A DNA stretch of 64,000 nucleotides. It comes from Aptenodytes patagonicus (Eukaryota > Chordata > Aves > Sphenisciformes > Spheniscidae). The DNA lies in assembly GCF_965638725.1 (NCBI RefSeq), contig NC_134950.1:80960657-81024656 (forward strand). The letters run 5' to 3'. The translations under genes were made by a program, and so were the position numbers. This document shows positions 13,350-27,840 of this stretch, piece after piece; position 1 is the stretch's first letter; every line of letters starts with the position of its first letter. Below the pieces are notes generated by a model, which saw only the letters and a program-made list of their open reading frames with translations, was not told the origin of the DNA and did not search any database.

Positions 13350-16300
13350 TGAAATAAAAGAGAAAAAAATCAGGAGTCCTCTTGTAAAGCGGAGCTGACA
13401 GCATGCCATCCTTGGTTTTAGAAAATGTCACTGGCCACATATTTCACAATACATCAAGGATTGCTTTCAAACCTTCAGACAGTTATCCGAGCCTCATTTT
13501 TCATCACATTCCTCCCGACAAATTAATACCAGCCTTCCGCATCTTACAACTGAGAACAACGTATCTGTTTCCCACACATCCTGATCAGCCTCTTTGCTCT
13601 GAACTCACTCCAGACCCATCTCCTAACACCCTGCTACTTCCTGAGCGCTCATCTCGACCTTCCTTTCATCCTTCTCACACAATTTTGTAGCATCTATTCT
13701 ACACATTCCCACAGCACTGTAACCTGATAGAAACTTTGTAAAACCTGCTTAAATTCAACAAAACACAATAGACGGCAGGGAGGATTATTTTCCTTTGGCA
13801 GCACAACACAATCAGCATCCCGAAAGTATACTAATAAATACAGTTTCCAGATCAACACAAATAATACAATTCACATACGTAGATCTGATGAGCATTTTAA
13901 TCTCCCAGTGTCTGGACTTCTAAATACATGATGTTATTGTCTGATAAATTTACTGAGGAGGGACAATCTATGAGACCAAAAGCACACAAGGTGACAAAAA
14001 GAAACAAAGCTTAGCAAATAGGGGCAGCATTTTATTTTGTTTATCAACACATAACTTAAAGGGGGAAAAAAAAAAGAAGGCTCCAGCCATGTCATCCTCA
14101 GAACAGATTTAATCCGTATCAAAAAGGGCAAAGGTTTGCTCCAACTTGCAAGTTTCTAAGGAAAAATAATCATACATTTCCAGCAAGACATATCTGTATG
14201 TTGCTTTGGTTCCAAATACAAAGTGAAATATAAGAAAATTATATTCACTTGCTAGTGTATTACAAAAAGAGTTTACATTTTTACAGTATGCTTCCTTTTT
14301 AGCTTTTAAGTTTTGTATTCTACTTTCTGCTCTATTAAAAGAATTTTTTGCCTTTTAATTTTAATTATCTTCTCTTTACCCTTTCTTCATTTCTTAGTTG
14401 ACAGGATATTATTACTCCTTATGGAGAATGCTCTTTGATAAATAGGACCACTACTTTAAAGCTGCATTTAATTCCTCTTACTCGCTTACTCACCCTGAAG
14501 CAGTTTGCCATTGAGCACCTACTCTTTTGAAGGAGTTTCATACATGAATCAAATTTCAAGACTCAAACCCAGAGCATTAATTGTTACCATAAAACCTGAA
14601 CTTTGCTAAGCAATGAAGCTACAGACAATGAAATCTAAAAATCTGAAGTCAGCTTTAATGGATTTCTGTGTCACTTCCATTACAACTTTCTTATTTGACC
14701 TCTGCAAAACGTCTCTTGGTTTAACGCAAAGGACAAAGTAGAAGAGGCACACAGCCTTTTTAGTTGAGATTTCTTTGTTAAAGCTGTTCTTACTGCTAGC
14801 AGATGCAGCTTCTTATAGCTTCATCTTGAATGATGTTTTCTCAGATAAAAATCTTCTCCAGTCTGTTACCTGTCCACAAAAGTTGAGACATGTTATTCTT
14901 TTCAATTATGTTTTGCGGAAAGTGGATAAGGGTGATCTGACAGCGTCAAGATAACGGAGAAGTGTTTAGAAGTCAATAAATGTTGTTAATGATTTCTATG
15001 TCTGATAGCTAAAATTCCAATTTTAGCTTCCTAACAGAGTCAGGAGACTGCAAAGAACTCAGTAAGGCATCAGGTAAAGAAAAAAAGCACCCTACTGCTG
15101 AGTCAATAACCACATTGAAATTATAAAAGCAGAAAGACTTGCTGTTTTCTGAAGACAGTCCAGGTGTTAATCATACAAGGAAATAGCTTAAAGCATAGCT
15201 TGCTCTTTTCTCCCCTACCTTTTTTCTTTTTTAAATAAAAGCTTGCTTTTCTCCCAGCAGTGTTTACATATAGCTAAGGCAGTGAGTTCTTACAACATCT
15301 TGCATTTTCAAATGTCATTCAAGCTGTTTGTCAATCTGTCCTAAAATGTCACATCGTAAAGAACTAGTCATGTTTTCTACTTATCATGCGACGCTCCAGT
15401 TGTCACCTGAACAAGTAAGATGGAGGATTTTTTCCCATATCTAAAGAAACTTTGTATAAAATTAGTGTTAACACTAACAATAATATGGGAATAATTTATT
15501 TCTGTGAAGTTTAAATCCTTTTTATAAAAAGAGATGAACCATCCCAATCACAGATGTGGCTCGTTCACAGAGATGAATCAAGAATGCTTCGCTCCTGCAG
15601 GGTGCTTTTACCGAGAAGCACAGGAGCTGAGGGGCAGGGGGAAGGAGAGAGTCCAGAAATGAGCTCTGCCTTCAGGAGTTTTCACCAGCCCTCCAGCTAG
15701 GCCAGCACAATTGTTGTATTTGAAATAGGCATTAAATTGGTCATTTTCAGGGAGGGGGCGAGGGCTGTTGTTGTTTTGAGGGGTTTTGTCTTTTTTTTTT
15801 TTTTAACAAGTCTTAGAAAACAATCAGAACTTTTTAAAAAAGAAAGACTGGAGAAACCAAAGCTCTTCTGAATTTTCCTATTTTAAATGTGTTTTTCAAC
15901 TATTTATGTTGCTGTCCAGATAAACCCTAGAACACCATTCAGGATTTTTTCTTTATCAGAGTACTAGTAGCTCCTAAGTGCTTACTTAAAAAAAAAAAAT
16001 AAAAAAAAAAAAATTAAGTTCACTGAACTTGGATATAATTGACCTATTTACCTATATAGCACCTTCCATTGAAGCAGTCGGAACTCCTTTACAAAAAGTT
16101 TTGCAAACAGCATGTACAAATTAATTTCTCCCCCTAGACAGGAGAAAGGCATTATAGGTTTGTATTTTTTTAATCTATTATACATTATTTCTTTATTTAT
16201 ATGTCTTTGTTATAGGTATCATGCTAAGATAATAGCTATAGCTTCACTAGATCCCATGACACAGTATTCAGCTTTCCCAAAATTCATCCTGTACTATATA

Positions 16301-19300
16301 GTTTCTTAGCAGGTTCTTTTTGGTGCTTGCATTTACTGCGTCCCTGCAGGTGAAGAACGAGAAACATGCACACATAAATTTCACTTGCAAAGTAAACCAG
16401 ATCTGCAGAACCCATTTCTGCTTCAAGCTAATGCGCTGTTTCATTGTGGCTGATGCTCTCATAATGCCACTCACTTCCATGGCAGTACAGCTCTAACGTC
16501 TGCTCCTCCGAGATGCAAATAAGAAACCAAGATCCTTGTGGCACCGTACCATACTACAGGCATGTTAAGGTCAGGTTTATTTTGGTGGGCAAAAGCCTAG
16601 TTTTCTTCCTGAAACCACTTATTTATTTAGTGTTCCCACAATAGCAAAGACTTGTAACTAAAATAAAAATCCAGACTGGCTTAGGCCACTGGGTTTAAGC
16701 TTACTGAGCTGTAGTACTTCCATTTCCATAAAGACGTGAAGCATTTGAAACTTAGTATTTCATAGACGAAGAGGAACCAGGGAAGTTGTTCTTGCTAGCT
16801 CATCCCCTCAGCACGTGGTGGAAAGGGTAGGCTACCGTACAGGTGCTGGCCAGCATTCCACTTCCAAATCCCTTCCCTAAGGGCTGCTTTGTGAAGGCAG
16901 AAAAAGGAGAGAAGAGAACACCATCCCGAAGACCCACCTTCTGAAAAACTGTCTCATAATGCCAGGAGAGAGAAAAAATGCGATCACTTAAAAATACCTT
17001 TATTAAAAATTTCATATGTGTTCCCCCCCCCCAGCTTTCAAAGCACAAGTGCCACTCAGATCCCATCACTATTTTGAAGCCTGCCACTAACCTGCTATGG
17101 CAAATAAACAGAAGAAGCCTCTGCCATGAATCTTTGGACAAATTATGCTTCTGTCTTACCCACTGTACCTGTTGTATCACCACTTCTGTACATGTGAACA
17201 GCTTTCTCTTTACTGTAGCAGTGAATGTTACATCTAAAAATTCAACATCTTCATCCCAGGATTACGTAAACTCTTAGAAGTGATACTAAATGAAAATAAT
17301 AGACATAATTTAAATTAAGGATGAAGTTTTTTTTTTTTTATTCCCCAAGAAGTTGTTAAAATACTCACAACTATTCAATATGGCAAAGAATTGTAAGATT
17401 CTATGCTTTAAAAATGTGTGAGCAAAGCAATAAAGATCTGAAGACAAATCTGAAAGCATGGAACAGAAGTCTCACTTTACTTAAAAATCATGTTTTTAAA
17501 AGCCAGAAGCCAGTCTTTTTAGTGGTAATCTCCAGAAAATGTATTAATATACTCTGAATTAAAAAAAAAAAAATTATGGTCACATATAGTTAAAATATAA
17601 CAAATAAAGGAAACATTCATTTTTTTCCTAGATGTTCGTCCTCTAAGAGAATATTTACATATACACACAGTTCTGTTGTCTCTCTCGCATCCCCCTCCAC
17701 ACACACACAGACATATATATTGAGAGCGAGCGAGAAACACAAGAGAGAAGCACCCATTCCAATGGGTTTTAAAGAAACCTCCTGCCCATAGTCCTTAAAA
17801 AGCCTATGTCCCTCTGTTTTCCCAGAAAGGGGCAGAAGAGGACAGGATAATGCAAAGAAAAAGTCAGTACAGACTTTCCCCATACAACTAATCAGAACCT
17901 ACTGTAATTTGCATAAATATTCAAGCAATTAATCAAACCATAATACCCAAGTTCTGTTTTTCCTCAGGCTTTACATTCCCTTAATACAGGGGATAGCACT
18001 TTTCCTTGAGTTTATTTGACCAAACTCTATTGGAATGCTACAAGTAAAATAGTATAATGTGAAATACATCACTCTCAATCCCGCCAACTGACTGTGTGTT
18101 TATATGTATTATCAGAAGTAAGTCAGGATCTACTTATACTCCCAGCTGAAGTCAGCTGGAATTGTGCCACCAACTCCCATTCACACAGGACCATGTTAAA
18201 AGTCTCTGGCCAAGACTTTAGTACCTATGAAACACATTGCACATTTTGATGCCATATAAAGTACAACAGTAATAACAGTAAGTCAGCCTTGCGTAAAACC
18301 ATAAAACGTTTAAAATAAATATGTTAAGACCTGCTTGAATAACAGAGGGTGCTGAATGCTATTCAGTTCTTGCGACCATATCCAGGATACAATGCTAATT
18401 TTAGATTTCTGGGTGAATGCCCACTATAGGATATGCTATTTTTACTAAGTTCTGACATGTCCGTCCAATGGCACCTCTCCACTTCTAAAGTGGTACTGTA
18501 AGGCTATTAAAGCTTCCAGTTACCACTTGGCTCAAAACTGCAAACTACTACAAAGTTATTTGGCAAAACTCTTCTGCATATTCTGATTGACTTTACACAA
18601 TAGAACTTATGAATACAACCAAAATAAATACCTGGAAACAGTATAATTAGAAGAGGTTACCTGTGGTGTGCATTAGTCTTCCCTCCTCCCCCAAAGTCCT
18701 TCTCATCAAAACCTAAAATAACAGTATTTTACATGTATTATTACAACTTTCAATTCAATGCACAGAAAAATCATACAGAAATAGCCTTCACCTTCTAGGT
18801 AGACTCCTCCAGGCGTCTATACTATACTGACCACATCTGCCTCTGTCTTACTGAGTGGCAAAATAGAACCAAACAAACATGGTGATAAATGTATTACTAC
18901 ATTCCACATAATAACATGGATGTTGGGGACCACCATTCATCAAGTTTCAATTTAGACCTGTAAGTCACTGAGTACAGTGGACAATCAAGTTTTACATAAG
19001 AGTTTATACTACAGAGCTGCTGTCTAGTTTTCCCAATGAGGTATTTTTAACCAAGGCACCGGGTCAGCAAGTTTCGAATGAGCTTTAGCAATTAGGGTTT
19101 AAGATTTCTACCTTTCTACTCACATGCACTTCTTCCCTTACCTGCCACATTTCAACAGGTAGACGAGACTGTTCTGAGAGCTGTCTTCCATTATGACAGA
19201 TTTTAATACATTTTTAATCATAGAGATTTAAATGTGAGCATAGTATTTGGCATGCGTCCTGAAGCAAACAATAAGACATATCTTCTGCCAAAATCTCCAA

Positions 19301-20600
19301 TGAAGACAATCCCAACAGTTAGGGGGAAATGTCAGCTAGAAACAGTTACAGGAAGCATAAAACACCGCTGAGAAGGAAAAAGTCTTTATTTTACTAAATT
19401 AAATGCAAATTTTTAATTCTAATACTTCTGATCTGTTTTTGTGGATTTTCTCAGGTATGTTTAATTAAACCCAGTCATCAACACCAACTTGTTCAAAAGA
19501 GCAATTATTGAATATGGCACAGAAGCCATTCCACTCCCTGGAGGAGTCTCTGACATTTGTTCATAGTGAAGACTGTTCATTAATTGCTCCCTTCGTTCTA
19601 AGCCTCTTAATGATATTTTTGACACAACACTACAAGTTGTTGTGACTTACTCCTCACAGCTAGCGACATCTGCACTATGTTAAGTTAATAAAACTACCTT
19701 TGAAAGATTTTCAAGAAGATATTTAAAGACATGGGGAAAAAAGGTCTGGATGCGCTGACAGCAGAATAAAGAAGCTATATTGAAATTCTTACTATTATCT
19801 CCAAGTACACTTTGTATTACAGATAATTTAAGCAAACATTTTGTGTTCCATATTTGCCATAACTAATGGAACTCAGGCAGAAGTCCACCATGCTATTCCA
19901 ACCTATTTGAACTGTGCTCCCACACCAAACTGAACTGTAATGCTTCATAGGTCTTCTGCTGATCATAACTTCTCAGACAACTGAGAGGATTGGCTTTTTG
20001 ATTGCTTCAGTAAAAACCATTGCCTTTTTTTTGTTTTGTTTTGTTTTAAAAAAAAAAGGAACAAAAGGTGGAGAGTAAAGAGTCTGGCTCTGGGTTATGA
20101 AGGAACCACACTGAACCAAAGATCTCTCTCCAAGAGTTAACACAAGGTTGTTGCCATTTCACACTTACTTCTGGAACGCAAAAGAGATAAGCAAAGCCAT
20201 CACATAAATTAAAGCATGTACTCAGTGCGCATTTTATAAGTTTGAAAAATTAACTTGTTTATCTCCATAACATGTCCATAGCATCATATCCTTCATAGTA
20301 GAGTTCTACTGCAAAGCACATCATAATTCACAGAAGAAACATAAAGCAAATCATGAACAAGCCGCGTGGAAAGTTTGTACCTGGAGAACAGCTGGAAGCC
20401 CTGTAGATCCACAGGCCTTCAACATGCAAATGAAAACAGTGTCCACCCTTGGAGCTGGTGACATTACTCCAAATATCCTGACCCAGTTTTCCAACTTGAG
20501 ATTCAGTTTCTGTAATTCATATTATATAGCAACTCCTTCTGCCTGCCAATTATTTACATTAACGCAGCCATCAAGTTTCATGCAGTTATATGTGTGAGAA
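13350..20600. other. Intronic or intergenic DNA, no gene recognised
   Basis: AT-rich DNA with long T and A runs (15,790-15,804; 15,988-16,013; 17,328-17,341) and a CA/AT-rich simple region at about 17,655-17,735. Open frames such as 16,800-17,183 (minus) and 13,403-13,690 (plus) show no domain, no codon regularity and no good splice context. No repeat family recognised. Confidence 0.5.
15988..16013. repeat. A-rich tract
   Basis: Two runs of about a dozen A residues separated by a single T. There is no recognisable retroposon body upstream, so I do not call it a LINE or SINE tail. Confidence 0.85.
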
Positions 20601-22770
20601 ACTCTATGTTAAGCATTTCATTAGCTAATTGTACACCTCTAAGTACTTAAGAAAAGTAGCGCAGCAGCAGTGGGTATGGTTAGCTGGAACCTTGTTTCTT
20701 GATCTAGTCCTAAAGGAGCCAGATCCTGTGAACAGCCAAGGCGAGCCGAAGAGGGTAACGCTGTGAGCCCGGGTGGGGTGCTGGGTGTGTAGAAGAGAAG
20801 GAAGAAAGGTTCCCACAATTTTGCAATTGCGCATATCCAGTCTACTAGCTCCCACCACATTGTTCTACGACACACGGGCTCTGGTCTCCTCTGAAGCTTT
20901 CCATTCCCACTCATCCAGAACATCCTCTCCCACCTCTTATTTCTACCAGCTGTTTCTTCCCTCTTGCCCGCTACCCACCTCATTATCTTTACTCCCTGAA
21001 GGAGGCATTAAAAAAAAAAAACCACACACACCCAACAGCAGCTGCCCTTCTCTGTACTGAGCTTCAGGACACAAAGCAGCAGAAAAAAAAAACCAGACAG
21101 CCGCATGGGTGCCAGCAGGCTCCTGCCAGCCCAAGCACCCCTGCTTGCCCAGAGTCCAGCAACTGCAATACACTCGGCCTGGGCTACGGAACGCAGGAAA
21201 GGTGACCGGCACATCTTAGGCATGACAGAGGTAACATGGCACTCAGCACACCTTCCGATGGCTAACTGAAGGCTGAGTTTGCACATGGCTTGCTCACAGA
21301 AACAATTTTACCTGCTGGGACACCATCTTGGCTGACTTACTAAAGAGTGAAAGCAGAAAAGAGTAATTCCACCTAGATAGAAAATTCACAACAGGTTCTC
21401 ATCCTTGATGGGTTAGTCAGAGAGGGATCAGCAAACTACACCAGCACTGCCATGCACACCTTTTTATTTATATGCACAAAAGAATCACTTGAGTATCTAG
21501 AGAATCACTTGTTCATTAATACATTTACACACATATAACCTATTAGCAGAATGCAGGAGTACCCTGGCCTGCCTTATACCTTAGGCATCGTCCTGCACAT
21601 GACAGATCTAGCAGAATTAAGTCAAATTACTAAACAATACAGCAAGGGATATTCTGATTTTTTTGCCTTAAAATGTACACGGAGCAAAAAGGAACTCAAC
21701 AGAGCATATGAGCTCATTTTATTAGCATTGCTATACTAAAAGGTAGATAACAAACCCTGTAGAACATTTATTTCCAAATTTGTTTGGACCATGAAGCAGT
21801 GCTAATGTCAACCCTCAATATTCCACCCCCCTTCATTAGCATTAAGCAACCTAACCTTTAATTAAGAACCCTACAAAAGCAACATACTATTGTACATTAC
21901 CTCAAATAACATATTAGGACCTATTGATCCCACTTTTGGAACTACAGCTGCAGTTTGAGGGAATGGAAGGGGAAATAACCTGAAGGATTTAGAAATTAAA
22001 ACGTAACAACTCTACTTAAATCTTACACAATACACGGACTTAATCACAGCCTGCAGCAAGAGTGCATGGCAATATATACCATCAAATCAGAGGCAAACTA
22101 TGGAGAAACACTTGCACTTACAAAGCGTTCATCAGCTTTCAGAAAAGTATATTAATACTTAAACTTCCATGTACATTCTTGTTGCTGTAGTCCAATTAGC
22201 TTGTCCATGTTTCTGGTCCATCTAAATTAACATAACTTCATAATTTACTGAAATTCTACTGATTCAGTTGTATCTTCTGAATCCAGTCAAATCACATCAT
22301 GATCTCTGCCTTTAGAAGATCCCACTATAGCCATCATGAAGGATTAATTTAAATTACATTTCTTATATTCATTTTTTTCACTCTCAAGCGAAGGTTGCTC
22401 CATTCTTCCCTGCAGTCCAGCTTGCCAGAATAAAGTTAAGAAGTTTATGAATTTTAGATATTACACATAATCAATATTTGATGCCAACATTTCTTTGTTC
22501 TTCAAAGAGATGAGCTCTTCAGAGCTCAAAATAAAATTATCAACTATCAGAACAGCATCCTGATCTCTATTTCAGTTCACTTTATCTTTTGGCATGGTCT
22601 TGTGCATTAACCACTGGACTGAAGCTGATAAGTTCTTCCCAGCAGAAAGGCCTCTCTGTCCTTCCACTATTATTTTGTCTGGGATGCTACAGCAGCATTT
22701 TGGTTAAACAAACAAAGGGAGCATATGATCTAGCCAGTACCACTGTTTGACAGAGTGGAATAGACTGTAA
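20600..22770. other. Non-coding DNA with a mildly GC-rich patch (20,690-21,250)
   Basis: The patch has several overlapping frames on both strands (for example minus 20,639-20,983 and plus 20,773-21,060). Open frames in opposing directions over the same DNA suggest base composition rather than coding. No homologous family recognised. The remainder is AT-rich with no gene seen. Confidence 0.45.
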
Positions 22771-22772
22771 AA

Positions 22773-22860
22773 ATGTGTGTGTGAATGCATGTGTGTGTAT
22801 GTATAGAGAGAAAAAAAGCATATATACACACCCCCATGCACCCCTATACATATATAGGAA
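22773..22860. repeat. TG/TA-rich simple repeat
   Basis: Interrupted TG dinucleotides, then TATG/AGAG, then (AT)(AC) runs. Open frames over it on both strands are low-complexity artefacts. Confidence 0.8.
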
Positions 22861-25800
22861 CTGGAAGGTAAGGTTAATTTTGACCATGCATACAGTAAAC
22901 CAAGAAACATTTATAAATGCTGTTTGCAAACAGTTCTTTAAGAAATTACAAGTGTCACAGACACATTTTATAATTAATATAAAGCTTTTAAATTATACAT
23001 AGGTTTTGCTGTCAGGAGGGAGCATTACTATGATCCAGTCATCTAACTAGAATAATTTTGGTCACTGAGCCCCACCCAACAATTCCTACACAGAAGTTAT
23101 TGCTCAAATGAGTTTTGCCTATCATAGCCTACATTTAATTCTAATACATTTGTCACACATTACTAAAGTATCTATCAACACTCTAGTTTTACTATGCGGA
23201 TGTGTTATACTTGATCTTTCTTTGATGTTTCAGAACCTTCAGCAAACCGAACATGTCACCTGCGGGATACGGGCAGCTTCTAGTCAACAGAAACACTAGA
23301 GGAAGGCAGTTAGCTAGCATCTCCAGATTGCTTCATGCCACACTGCATAAGACACCAGAAATCTCACCGTTGCGATGGTTCTGCACGGAGTGACTCGCAT
23401 CCTTCACTTCACATCCTGAGCTATAGTGGAATGACTGGGAGTGATCGTGCCAGACAAACAAGTATGGATTTCTCTGTGTGAACGAAGACTCCGTCCGTAG
23501 ATGCCCTGGGGCAAGGATGCTGTATTTCCATTCATTTTTGAATGGCCAGGTCTACCACCAGAAAAACTGATAACAGAAAATTGATGCAACAGCTTTCTCT
23601 GGTGATGAGCTTCTGGGACCAAGGGATAAGGAGTACAGTTATCAGCCTAAAACTGTTAAAAGGATGAGAATATCTTGGGAACTAGTGCCACAAAAAGAAG
23701 CTAAATGAAACAACATTTCAGAAGAAGATACTAATAGTTTATATACCAGTTGCCATTGCTAAGGCTGAAGAGATTATCAGTTAGATCCAGTCATCGCTTC
23801 CTCCCTGGTTAGCTGCCTACAAGAGCAATTCCAAATTCTTTTCAGTCACAGTATGACATGTAAACCTGAACAACATAATACTAAGTCTTGTTAACTCAAA
23901 TTCTTATGACTCAGTCACAAAAGTAAGGGTCCCATAAGCACTCCAGTTCACATAAGCCTAATGCTTGTAAGACTAGTTATACAATGATGGAAGTCAACTC
24001 AGATGCTATCATGAAGTCAAAGGAGTTTTTTTGCTCTTCTTAATGTTTTGGGATGCAGGGTGGCATCAGAAGTACCTAAAAGACAACATGAATGATACTC
24101 AGGAACAGACAGTTTTTCCTAAGATTGATCACCCCAGTTATCAACTATCTACAGATATTAATACAAACACTCACAGAAACGCTGTTCTATGAAGACTGAT
24201 TTGTGGAAAATAACTTTTTTATGTGGAAGCAAGAACATTCAACTTATGCACAATTTCTTATAAGGCTTAGGAAGTTTTAGTCACCAAATAAGCAAGAAGG
24301 AAACAAGGGACTCAAACATGCCATAAAGCAACACTTCCCACGATGCAGAAAGTGGCAAGGGGAGACAAGCACCTGGCTTGGCAAGAAGTGAACCAAATCT
24401 GCTGGTTAAAAACAGAAATCTCTAGATCCTCAAGTTTCACCCATAATTGAGTTCTCTAGACGTGATCTATGGCTACAGATAAATCTTCAAAGGTGCCAGC
24501 ATGTGCAGAGAGCTGGGAACAAGTGTAGTGTCAACTGCTCCACTCATTTCAGATGCCATTTTCAAAATTTTCCGTGTTGGCATTATTAGCAATTTGGGGC
24601 TTATAAAAAAGGTCAAGGTTGATGAGAGTAGCAGGAAAAGAAAACCCTCTCTTTTAGAGGACTTTTTAATGGGGAATGCTAAATCTACAAAATTAACAAA
24701 TACATGGAATTATGAACCAGGCCTGATTTCTACAAACAATTCACAGTAGATCAAAAAGGTAAGTTAAGCACATGAATTGTTCCTTGCAAACAAATGGAGC
24801 TCCCTCTATTTGCAGTTATGCAATTCTTATATTTCCTCTTATTAAAATATTAGTGATATGCCTCTGCAAGAAACTAGTTCTTTTTTTTAACCTTCTGGAA
24901 AAAAATAATTACAACACAGCATCTCTACAACTGAAGTTGAAGGACAAGCTTTGTCAACAGTCATCCTATAAAAAGATTAACGTGTGTTTTCCCAAGAGGC
25001 AGATAGCCCATTGCAAGCAATGCATTCATATGGGTACTCAAAGGAAAAGAACACATTTGCTCAAGGTATTTTAAGAGCACTTCATTATTACGGGCTTGAG
25101 AGACAAATATAAAGACTCAAGTTAAATATCAGAATTAAGTGTTTACTTCTAGTTCAAGACTATTTTTCTTCAAACCCCAATACTGATCTCATTGGCCTTC
25201 AGATTAAATAAATTTGCAAAACAATTTTCCCTGCCAGTTATAGATAAGTGAGCAAAAATGGCATTTTCTAATAAAATCTAGTTGCAAACTCACTTATAGA
25301 AAGGATACTGAAGGAAGGAAACAAGTCCCTCCACCCAGACCATTAATTTAATTTAAAACAACAGACAACAACAGCAAAAAGAACAGTGATTCAGATGCAG
25401 AGCCCGGATATCTCTTTTTGCTGTTGGTGCTAGTTACACTTTTTTTGTTACGAGCAGTTAAAGGATGATGCCCAAGCTGCATTGGTTTGTCTTCAATATT
25501 AAAGACTTATCTAATGCTTCAGGTAAGGAGTCTAACGCTATGCACTCAGGAAAGCAATAGAAGATAAATTGGAAAATCTTGCAATTCTCTCGGACAATTC
25601 AGGTGAGCCTGTAGACTCTGACCAAGATTTATGACAGAATCGCATCATTTGCACAAGTCTCCAGGGCCCGGGGTGACAGCATTTTAGGACTCATACCCAC
25701 ATTTATCAAGAGAAGCTTTTCTCCCCACAAACACCAACTTCTTCACCTCTCACACATCTCTAGATCTGTACGCGTGAACTCATGCTTTTGGCAAATCAAC

Positions 25801-27819
25801 GTAGAACAGTTATGTCGTTTTATACTATCAATTCCAACAGCATGTATCAGAATCCATTATCATTTTTCAATAGAGTAAGGTCTGACAGACAATCTCTGGA
25901 AGACTGAGCTCCAGTTTTTAACAGGTTATTACCCTGAATTTCCCCACTTCCTGACACGCTCAAGGGCAATGCAATGAGGCGTTGCCTTTCAGCTACCTCA
26001 GTCCTCCGCAGATGAGTTTAGACGGCTGAAGACAGGCATACGTCTGTGTGTGCCTCAGTCCATTTGCAACCTCCACAAGAGAGCCTGTTGCCTCCTATAA
26101 AACTAACATAACAGAAAGCTGTATGAACACACTTTAAACCATGGAGGCAAAATCCACCAGAGCTCTTCTGCCAGTCCTAAATTTCGTTGTTATTTGAGGG
26201 ACTAATCAGAATTTTCATCTGCACACACAATCCTCCTCTCCCCTCCTGCCTCACCTGATAATACTCATTGCACACCTGCAGTTACGCTGAGACCAGTGCC
26301 TATGGGGCCCTACTGGGATCAGTGGCCGTGGGTACTTCAAAGACAAAAAGTGTTTTTAAGAGGATCAGTTCCCTAATACTGTTTACAGTGTGGCTCCACA
26401 CGAAGAGTTACATTGTCACAACCGAAAGGACCCGGTAGACAACTGACTGACATGAAGCCAGAATTGCCAAGGAGGACAACAAACCACAACACCACTCTCT
26501 GACTGGCACAGCATCCTCCTCCTATATCTGCCTGCCTTCGGGGAATGCAGCATACAGTGGTTTTCAGGTCACAAAGAGAAGCTTTTATTAGAGGACAGGA
26601 ATTCAGGGGGTTTTCTGGTTGGTTGGTTGAGGTTTTTTGAAGTGTTTTTATCAAGTGAGAGTCAGAATATGGATTTGCAGTGTCAGAAACAGATGCAAGA
26701 GACAACAACACTACCGACATCGTCTTTAGCTACTTCAGCATCACAGCTAGTTCATAAGGCTCATAAGAGTCATTAGACTCTTGGCCTACCCCAGGCTGAT
26801 TGGCCTTGAAGAGCACTATCAGGAAACAGTCCTCTCTATTCCCTTCCAAAGCTGAAATCCCATCTTCTGGCTAAACTATGAGTCCCGTGTTGCAGTACTG
26901 GGTAATGTAACATCAGATGCTAGTAGCAATTTTGCGCGCTTACTCTCTCCTAGACATTCTTATTAAGTATTTCAATATCATTGCTTAGGTTTAAAAAGTA
27001 GTGAGGAAGAGCATGCACCGGAGCAAGAGAAGCTAGATAAAAATTTGAATACACACACTGGTTTTGATGATAAAATCTAATAAAACAACCATATAACCCT
27101 ACTGCAAGTTCAGAATAAGAAAGCAAACAAGTCGTAACAGAAAAGGCCATCAACAACCGAACTCACATTAAGCAACATACCAGCCCAATGACCGTGGACA
27201 ATCCCTTTTCACAGCCTCCAACTTTGACTCTGACTTAGTAAAGAAATCCTAAAACTTTGCCAGACTTTGAGAGACACAAGGCAACAGACATGACCTATCC
27301 TCCCGTAACTGGCAAGGCCAGGAGTTTTCCCCAAGTACTCAGCAATTCCACTTCTATCAGGCAAGGTCAACAGAAAGGGCTTCATCCCGTACGCCTTCTC
27401 CCATACCAAAACCATTTCAGCAGTGCTCCTAGGGTACAATTCATAACTAGGGGGCTCTGCCAATGCAAACGTTAGTGGGCTTCCACTGAAACCAGGTCAC
27501 TGAAGTGATCCAGATTATGAAAACACACATACGAAAAAAAAAAAAGGGCAGCAGGAATTTCTGAAGTGACTTTACGCTGGAGAAAACACAGTGCAGAACA
27601 ACTGCCTAAACATTTTTAAAACCGTAACACAAATACTCATTCACATACCTTTGTCTGTAGAGTTCACCAGCAATAGAAATGAGCGATTCAGCAACAATCT
27701 TACTGTGGCTCTGAAGAACAGGGCCCAAAATTACTAAAATACTCTCTCTCTAGCTACAGAGGCCTTATAGTTAACTTCACACTAAGCATTCTTGATTCTC
27801 AGCTAAACCTAAGTCTAAC

Positions 27820-27840
27820 CTTAGGTTAGGCTAACCTAAG
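27820..27840. repeat. Palindrome (10-bp perfect arms, 1-base centre)
   Basis: CTTAGGTTAG is followed by one G and then its exact reverse complement CTAACCTAAG. Nearby bases (ctaaacctaagtctaacc) repeat the same CTAA/CCTAA words, so the whole 27,802-27,840 region is rich in telomere-like CCTAA units. Confidence 0.85.

Noticed and set aside
26373..26720. A 115-codon minus-strand frame
   Set aside because: No domain and no good splice borders; frames of this length are expected by chance in 64 kb read in six frames.
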